Source: Mesostigma viride
Lineage: Eukaryota > Streptophyta > Mesostigmatophyceae > Mesostigmatales > Mesostigmataceae
Length of the DNA: 64,000 nucleotides
Direction: 5' to 3'
Assembly: GCA_009746045.1 (NCBI GenBank)
Contig: RPFO01000082.1
Coordinates: 4,461,241 to 4,525,240 of the forward strand
The notes under the pieces were generated by a model. That model did no database searches. It was not told the DNA's origin and saw only the letters and a list, made by a program, of their open reading frames with translations. This document shows positions 57,195 to 64,000 of the stretch, piece by piece. Positions within the stretch are counted from its first letter, which is position 1. Every line of letters starts with the position of its first letter. Both the position numbers and the translations under genes were made by a program.

Positions 57195-57453
57195 TAAAAA
57201 AATTAAATTAAATTATAACATGCCTCCGTGGGGGGGTCATGTAGCACATATTCCATGATGTATGGGGTGGAGGAAGCCGCGTGATCGAACTATCCTAACT
57301 CTAAGCTATCTAGAAAATCCTAACTACACTACTCATCAAAACGCCTCCTCCGCTTGGGGGGAGGTGGCTTGCCCACAGGGTCGGGCGTGTGTGCCTTGAC
57401 AATCTTCTTCCACCGCGTCTTGTCCTGCATGGCAGTCCAAAGACGGGAGAGAG
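57195..57453 (-). mobile_element. RT-type LINE, 5'-truncated 3' end with 11-bp TSD
   Basis: Inverted copy of the 3' end at 1-191, including the ORF2 tail (KRRRRFDE, stop). Flanked by ATGGTCAAGAT at 57184-57194 and 57454-57464. Confidence 0.8.
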
Positions 57454-57474
57454 ATGGTCAAGATGTCATGCCCT

Positions 57475-57640
57475 AATTAATTGATTAATTAACATGTGCT
57501 CCCGTTGGGGAGTCACAGAGCACCGGAGTGCTTTTAAACACATGCAGGTTGCACAATAACCGGGAGACAACCGGTGCAGGCCAGAAATCGGGAGAATCCG
57601 GACCATGGTAGCATGAGCCAGCCGTTATCTTTTCCGCGTT
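57475..57640 (-). mobile_element. Third-type retroelement 3' end plus short dispersed repeat
   Basis: TTAA tail and CTCCC..GGGAG hairpin (57496-57519), as at 4495-4550. 57574-57640 matches the short repeat at 196-250, inverted. Confidence 0.5.
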
Positions 57641-57835
57641 TTCGAGTCGTTCAGGATGATGAATATGAATTGAGATGAAAATGTGTAGCCTTGTGCATTG
57701 AAATTATGGCTGGCTTACGTGTAGAGCGATTAGATGACCTAGACGGAAACAGCTTGCTTAATCAGGGCGTGTGTTTCGAGCCTAACTGGCCGGGAGTGTC
57801 TAGTGGTTGCACAATAGGACTATATTCTGATTTGG

Positions 57836-58048
57836 CACGCCGCAAAGGTGAAAACCATTTGCGTTGAGTGCCGGTCGGCGGAAAACGCGATCTGCAAATG
57901 AATCCAGGCCGGAATCGAACTGGGGACCTCTCGCACCAACTTTTGCTGACCATAGGACGGACGTCTCCGGATCCTAGGGCATCGCCAACTGACACCTACA
58001 GCCTTCCGCAAAAGTTCTCAGGACTTTCCGGGGAGTGATGCAAGCCTC
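57836..58048 (-). mobile_element. SINE-like element, 5'-truncated, with 11-bp TSD
   Basis: Flanked by TAGGACTATAT at 57825-57835 and 58049-58059. Keeps the B-box-like motif and the common 3' end but lacks the first 100 bases. Confidence 0.75.
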
Positions 58049-58231
58049 TAGGACTATATCCTAGGACTACATCCTCGAATCCTCTGTGCATGCCTCGGTT
58101 CACTTTGTGGTAAGAAAGGCACCCGAACTTGCTTTTTACAGGTAAATTAACTATCCTTAAACATATCTGTAAAGGACACTTGTTCTCGTGCCTTCTTATC
58201 GAAAGGCCTGGGCTAGCACTGGCAAGCGCAT

Positions 58232-58918
58232 GCAGTCTTCAAGGTCCTCGTCCTCACGGTGCTTACGTATGGCGCCGAGGCCTGTACACTCACGGACACA
58301 CTGGTGGCTAAGCTAGACGGCACGGTTTACAGGATGCTCCGACAGGTCCTGAATGTAGGGTTTTCCGAGCATAGGTGATTAGAGTCTTTGTATCAGGGTA
58401 TGCCTCGTATTTCGGACGAGATTAGGCAGCGTAGGATAGCATTTGTAGGATCGACATCTTGCTCGCACCAGCCAGGTCGACACCGCCCTTGGTCTGGCCG
58501 GCCCCCAGTGGCTTGGCCAACCAGGGCGGCATATCTAGTCCTGTCCTGGCCCCAAGGACATTCCCAGGAAGCTAGGTAAACCTGCCATTAACTACACTCA
58601 GATGTTGCTGGCCGACCTAGTGGTCCCAGCTCAGTTTGAACACCGCATTCACTCCCTCTCTCTTCTTTGGACTGCCATGCAGAACAAGAAGCGGTGGCAG
58701 AAGATTGTCCAGGCTCACACGCCAGCACCTGTGGGCAAGCCCCCCCCCCCCCCAAGAGGAAGGGGCGTTTTGCTGAGTAGTGTAGGTAGGATTTTTCTAG
58801 ACTAGATAGCTTAGAGTTAGGTTCGTTCGATTACGCGGCTCCGCCCACCTCCATCCATCCAGCAAGGAATATGTGCTACATGATCTCCCAACGGAGACAT
58901 GGTATAATTTAATTTAAT
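58232..58918 (+). pseudogene. RT-type LINE, C-terminal ORF2 part and 3' end
   Basis: Starts in VFKVLVLTVLTYGAEACTL, continues LVAKLDGTVYRMLRQVLN and GMPRISDEIRQRRIAFVG, and ends with a basic tail, a 3' UTR, the CTCCC-AACGGAG hairpin and a TTTAA-type tail. At least one stop (near 58377) and frame changes. It covers the part missing from the RT copy at 2510-3800. Confidence 0.75.
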
Positions 58919-60667
58919 TTTTAATGCACAGAGGATATGAGGCAGACTTAGAGACACACTATTTTGTGCTGTGCAAAGTCCATGGCGGCTGCCACAACAT
59001 ATTCCCCAAGAACAAACACAACAAAACAAATACAAAAGGAGATGACGAAAGAAAAGGAGGGTGGGTGGGGAAAACCGATAAAAGGCTCTCCACCATATAA
59101 AGTTGTTGCCTTGCACGCAGGTGCATGGCGGCTACCAGCGCAGGCCCCTAGCGCCGCGCCAGAAGTCAATTCTGACTACGCGGCACTTGTGAACTAGTTT
59201 TGGCCACTTTTACCTAGCCCACAGGATACCACCTTTGCTTGTACTTATAATAGCCAGGTCAAGATAGTAGTCCTCCTCTCACGCCGCTCCCCTCAGCAAA
59301 ACAGGGAATCCAGATTGGGGAGATCAACCACAATTTATAAGCAAAGGTGACTGAATTGGGCAGTTCACGTGCCCAAAAGAACTAGTTGCATGAAGACCAA
59401 GCTGTAAACAATATTAGTTTCGACACTATGCTCGACTGGCGTGGATAGCGAAGATAAATGATGAGAGGTAAAATCGCACGAGAAAACATAGGCCTGGCCA
59501 AGGCGGGTAACGGCGAAAACGACAGTAAGAGGGCTACCTAGAGTTTGCTCAAATTACCTGGGATTAACCATGGAAACACTCTAAAGCAAATCCCGGACGT
59601 AACTAAGGCATACATGCAAACAAAATACAACACGTCGTTTAATAGACCACCTTCACACTGGAAAAAATCCCAAACATTCGCGCCTTCTGACTCGTCGCCG
59701 TACAACATGCACCACCTCACGTCCTCGGGCCCACCCAAGCAACCGCGGCCTCCCATATATTAGCGCGCGTGTCCGAAAAGCATAGGAAACCGATGCCGGG
59801 AGAGGTTATGCCATGGCCCAATCAATAATCCAGCCTGTCCTGTCGGAACGACAACTTGACACATTTTAGTCGAGCATGCCACACGAGTTATTTCTATCAT
59901 CGTTCCCGTGGAATAACAGGTTTCCCGGCATTATCATACAGGAAACCCTGAGGTACCTGACTACCGTGAAGGCAGATGAGGGATTTTCTATCGCGCAGTG
60001 CCACAATGAAAGTACCAGTCACAAATGCCGACATCAAGAATGCATGCAAAAGAGAAAAAAAGCGCATAGCAAAACAGGCCACAATTTGCCATGATATGTG
60101 CGTGCATGATATGTGCGTGCAACAGGCATAAGTGGCTGTAGCAAACTAAGTGTGATCCGCATCGTCCAGCCACGCCCATCGACAAACGGAACGCGGCGCC
60201 AGGCTGGTCCCATGTCCGAGCTCTTGGCTGGCTTTTGCAGCTCACCGTTACCTTTGCCTGTCCAATACGGCCAAGATACGGACATACGGATGTGCTAGCG
60301 ACCTACTAGCGACTGCGTAGAACTCGTCCTGAAATGCCGCGACCGCAAAACATGGCAGGGGCTTTTACAATGGATCTCCGAAGTGGCGACCGTTTACTGA
60401 GCATTGCCACCGCGTACCAAGTCATGGCGCTTTCCACGACGATCATGCACATTTCGGACATTCCTGCAAAAACATGCAGTAACAAACGCGCACCACCAAG
60501 GCTTGTCGATGCTGCGCACAGGCCGCACCGTGGCGTTGCCAATGAATTTAGCATGAGCATTATTATGCAGATTATTTAGTTCAACAGATGCGTTTTTTAG
60601 CCATATGATTGGCAGTGGTTTTCAATAATTAGTTAGGGAGGCCGGTGCCTCTGGGAAAGTTGAGGCC
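58919..60667. other. No gene recognised; upstream region of MON2
   Basis: Short frames without recognisable domains. It should include the MON2 promoter and 5' UTR near 60668. Confidence 0.4.
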
Positions 60668-62867
60668 ATGCCAACCACAACCATGGATGGCTTCCTGGCT
60701 ATGCTAGAAGATGATCTCCGTATGTTGTCAACAGAGACTCGGAGAAAATATCCTCTAGTAAAGGAGGCTGCCGAAAGAGGTCTCTTAAAGGTATGGGTTG
60801 ACCTCAAGCACTGTAACGAATATTACGACTTGACATCGGGGGAAGGCTATGCCCTTCCTGTGTTTGGGTGTTACTGAATAGATTGTTTGCGTAGTGTAGA
60901 AATATAGCATTCAATCTGTGGAGCTCGCAGCGGCATTTTCCTGATCGGCAGCTTTTGTCGACTACATTTGTTGTGTTTCTTGTGGACCAGTTGCGCGCCC
61001 TGCCTGATGTAAATGCCATCAAGGACTGCGAGGACGTCCTGCGTCCTTTTCTTCTAGCCTGCGATACCAAGAATTCCAAGCTGAGTGCAGCCGGCTTGAA
61101 TTGCTTGCAACGACTCATCGCCCACAATGCCATCGCGCCATATTCAGTGGGCGCCATTCTCGCAACGTTGCGGCAGGTAAAACCGCTGTTTTGTGAAACG
61201 TGGCACGTGTCAATCCCCCATTTTCGTTACCGCGTAGATTTTGCTACCAGTAGATTTTGCCACGTTGCATCAGGTGTGTGTGCGTTGCAGTTCTTCTTCC
61301 AATGGCGTTATTCTTTGTAAAGGCCATGTTAGTTGGCCTGTTTGATGGATGACAATACTTTGCATGTAGTACAATGCTTCGCGTTGCTTACGGCACTGCT
61401 CCAGAACGGTACATCTGAAATGCTCTGTCGGCAATGGCAGCTACTCGTGGTAGCAGTTTCTGGGTTTGGATATAGGCCACACAAGCGAGATAGGCCAAAC
61501 AAACACAGAGAGGTTTGGCAAATAGTGTATAATAGAGCCATCCATTTGGCTGGATATGATAGGATGAGTCCAGCTCATTGATTGTACGCCCCACGTACTT
61601 TGCCATGTGATGAGTCCTGCATCCCTGCCTCGATTTTCTGAACTGTAATCGTGACGCTGTGTCAGCTGTACAGCACACTAGCGTGCGTGTTAACATGTTA
61701 ACATCGTAGCACGCTCTGTTCCATTCTATTGCGATCTTATTGCAATTTTGTAGCACGGCACCAGTGTTTAGGTGGCCGGATGCCAGGGCAACAGCTAGCC
61801 ACCTAGGCCACTGAGGGCATCCATTTCCCCCCTGTTCTGTAAATATTCTGACCACGTGGCACTGAGGTGCTTCCAGCAGGCACCACAGGGGCATCCCTAA
61901 GCATGCTCCTGAGCATATCGAGTTTGACGAGGCTCGGTATATAGAAGCTTCTTGTCAACGGGTTGCTTGGTGTCCACCTTGGCGGACCTCCCCCCCATTT
62001 GCTATCATTTGAGGGGGCAGGGGAGGGGGGGCAGAGCAGGGAATGAGAGGGGAGGAAAGGGAGGAAGGGGAAGGGGTATGACAAGAGGTTTGTACTGGGG
62101 AAGGGGCAATGCGGATTACGCGCAGATTGGATGCAGCCTTGAACCATGCTGTTACTCAGGCTAGCTTGTGTGGGCTGCCAGGAAGAGCCTCTTGATACAA
62201 CCATGGGCGCAGGATCTCGAGGCCGCTTCCAGAGGAGGTGGAGCCTCGCTAGCAGAGGAGGTGGAACCCTTTGTGCAAAACTGGAACTATATGGTCCCAG
62301 TACGAGGCCTTCAGCCCCTTTTGTGGCCTCGCGGCAGCCCACCGCATGGCGTCGTGTTCCTACAAACACCATCCCAATTACCATGTTGTTTCCAATATCA
62401 TTCCCAAGACATGCCTAGTTGGTCTCTCTTGCAGGCCGCCATGGTGAAGCTCCCTTTCTTCCATCCACAACGAGGGTTTGCTGCTGACACCTTCGTGCCA
62501 CGCCACTCCACTCCACGCCCGCTCCCACCCAACCCCTCCCTCTCGACTCCCTCCCTCCCCACACCAAGTGACCCCCCCCAAATATCCCATTATCGAATCA
62601 CCTCACATCAAATGACCCCGCACCAAGTGACCTAACACCAAGCGCCCCCAAATCAACTGGCCCCACATGAACCCCACACGCACACCAAATGGCCTCGCAC
62701 TTAATGCCCCCCCCCGCGCCCCCCCCGCCCCATCCAGCATGCCGAGTCCGGCGATGACGGCGCCAAGCTCAAGACACTGCCCACCATCCTCACGTTGCTG
62801 CAGTCATCCGCGCACCCGACCGACCCGGTAGGGATGCAGGCCCTGGACTTTCTGGGGGCGGGCCCTG
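60668..62867 (+). CDS. MON2: MON2 homologue, N-terminal exons (gene continues beyond the window)
   Basis: Three exons: 60668-60790, 60991-61176 and 62738 to 62867 (a donor at 62828 is an alternative end). The frame is continuous. The product opens with MLEDDLRMLSTETRRKYP, VKEAAERGLLK, then FLLACDTKNSKLSAAGLNCL and KLKTLPTILTLLQSSAHP, the order and spacing of the DCB region at the start of MON2/SF21-type proteins. MON2 is a large Golgi/endosome scaffold of HEAT repeats related to the BIG/GBF Arf-GEFs but lacking the Sec7 catalytic domain. It works with flippase and retromer pathways in endosome-to-Golgi traffic. Family members are about 1,600-1,700 aa, so more than 90% lies to the right. The ATG at 60668 is chosen as the first in frame; the second Met (60683) is possible. 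Confidence 0.75.
61255..61285 (+). repeat. Degenerate copy of the MON2 exon-2 tail and donor
   Basis: GCCACGTTGCATCAG-GTGTGT here against GCAACGTTGCGGCAG-GTAAAA at the true border (61162-61182). Confidence 0.55.
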
Positions 62868-63262
62868 GTGAGGTTTGATATCTTCAGTTTTAGCATCGGC
62901 TTTGAGCGAGTCCCTTGCTGTCATGGCCTTGGCCGTTCTATTGATCACGCACCTTGGATGGGAATGGGTGACCTGTCGCTGTTGTTGGATGGAGAGGCCA
63001 CACACGGTTCCCTGCATGAAAGTAAGTATTTTTTTGATTACTTCTGGATGTTTCTAGTTTCGGAACCGCATTCCGAGGGTGATATTCAAGGCATGCGTGC
63101 CACACATGAACGCAGGGCTATGCCTCGCTTCGACTCTATGGTGATGTTTATTTGGTGAAACGTTTTGACATGAAGGCCGCGTTGAGACAGTTTTGTGCGT
63201 TTACCCCTTGCTGTTTGGCCCTGTCTTTGAAAGGATACTTGTGTGTGCGCTTCCTACGGTGT

Positions 63263-63345
63263 CTTGGCATGGTGGGGCAGGGTGGGGCAGGGTGGGGCAG
63301 GGTGGGGCATGGTGGGGCATGGTGGGGCATGGTGGAGCATACACC
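63263..63345 (+). repeat. 10-bp repeat (GGTGGGGCAK)n
   Basis: About seven to eight copies with CAG or CAT endings. Confidence 0.9.
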
Positions 63346-63477
63346 GTCCCTGACTGGACAGAGTAGTGGCACGTGTGGACGGTAGAAATGCCTTTCTGAT
63401 TCGTTGCTGTCGTTACATTGTTTGGGCCAGGGCGTCGTTTTCAGGTTTCTGGGTCCTCAAGCCAGTGCTTCTGCTAA

Positions 63478-63600
63478 GGGTTTTTGTCATTCGTCAACTT
63501 GTTGACTATTTGCCTCGGCACTTCGTCAAGTGGTTGACTATTTGCCTCAGCAATTCGTCAAACTGGTTGACTATTTGCCTTGGCGCTTCGTCAACCCTGG
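63478..63600 (+). repeat. Repeat of about 36 bp, three copies
   Basis: Each copy has TTCGTCAA.TKGTTGACTATTTGCCT. A G-run follows at 63599-63613. Confidence 0.85.
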
Positions 63601-63796
63601 GGGGGGGGGGGGAAGGAGGAAGCTTTATTTCTTCATAATTAACTACTGAAGGTCGCTCACGCCTCACACACGCATGTAATGCATGTGGATAAAACATAAT
63701 ATCACATAGTGGTTGTTGACAACTGCATAAACTACAGAATAATTACTAGTATCGTTCACAGCTAGGCCTGAGTCAAGTGTGCACAGCACGAGGCCA

Positions 63797-64000
63797 TCAA
63801 ACAACCATTACATCCTCCTCGCTGCTATCAACAGGCACTACTGGCACAGTTTTGTCCGAGCTTGGCCCTGCCCCTGCGCGCTGCGCGCGCCTGTCCACTG
63901 GCTGTACTCCTGTCTCTGCCTTTTCGCTGCTGGCTTTCTCTTGCCCTTCTTCTTCCCCTTCTTCCCTGGCTCAGAGCTGCCGTCATCATCGGCCTTGCTC
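63797..64000 (-). CDS. Possible C-terminal end of a minus-strand gene (partial)
   Basis: Two overlapping minus frames could be a 3' exon. One, open to the window edge, is Lys/Arg-rich (GKKGKKKGKRKPAAKRQRQ) and stops at 63838. The other ends in an acidic tail (VPVVPVDSSEEDVMVV) with its stop at 63797. I recognise neither, and cannot tell which, if any, is used. If real, it would be convergent with, or lie within an intron of, MON2. Confidence 0.25.

Noticed and set aside
61952-62635. Frames of up to 155 codons in MON2 intron 2
   Set aside because: No domain recognised, no match to the MON2 order of segments; Pro-rich 3' part is low complexity.

Overview
The window reads as nuclear DNA of a eukaryote, most likely a green alga. 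Three conserved housekeeping genes are split into many short GC-rich exons. Two of them (alpha-adaptin and MON2) read like the plant versions. Between and inside the genes lie large tandem arrays and several retroelement families. A large-genome, repeat-rich prasinophyte-type chlorophyte would fit, but the species is not established from the sequence. There is no prokaryotic gene organisation and no CRISPR array.

Layout. 1-9.2 kb is a transposable-element (TE) graveyard. It holds 3' ends of a reverse-transcriptase LINE, two long copies of a LINE-like element that carries only an ORF1-type gene, a decayed LINE RT domain, and a tRNA-like SINE family. Several are nested in one another with target-site duplications (TSDs) still readable. 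10.1-15.9 kb on the minus strand is a seven-exon gene for APC10/DOC1 of the anaphase-promoting complex (180 aa when assembled). 17.2-46.0 kb on the plus strand is a 24-exon gene for the AP-2 alpha-adaptin large subunit (1,024 aa; 3,075 coding bases spread over 28.8 kb). Its introns are swollen by at least ten different minisatellites, the largest being 58 copies of a 57/58-bp unit, about 215 copies of an 8-bp unit and 49 copies of a 45-bp unit. 46-49.5 kb has no recognisable gene. 49.5-53.3 kb is a hAT DNA transposon with an 8-bp TSD; an ORF1-only element is inserted in it, and that element carries a 254-bp insertion. 53.8-59 kb holds two foldback elements, a decayed Ty3/gypsy pol, and more LINE, SINE and ORF1-only fragments. 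From 60.7 kb rightward is the 5' part of a MON2 gene that runs out of the window.

How the pieces relate. The two trafficking genes (AP-2 alpha, MON2) and the cell-cycle gene (APC10) are unrelated in function. APC10 and AP2A are divergently arranged with 1.25 kb between start codons.

The most unusual signal is shared by all three genes. The last bases of an exon together with its 5' splice site are repeatedly copied into the following intron, at every stage of decay, and in one case amplified to a 49-copy array of exon tail plus donor. A second theme is the ORF1-only, HAL1-like retroelement family, whose 3' terminal hairpin matches that of the RT-bearing LINE.
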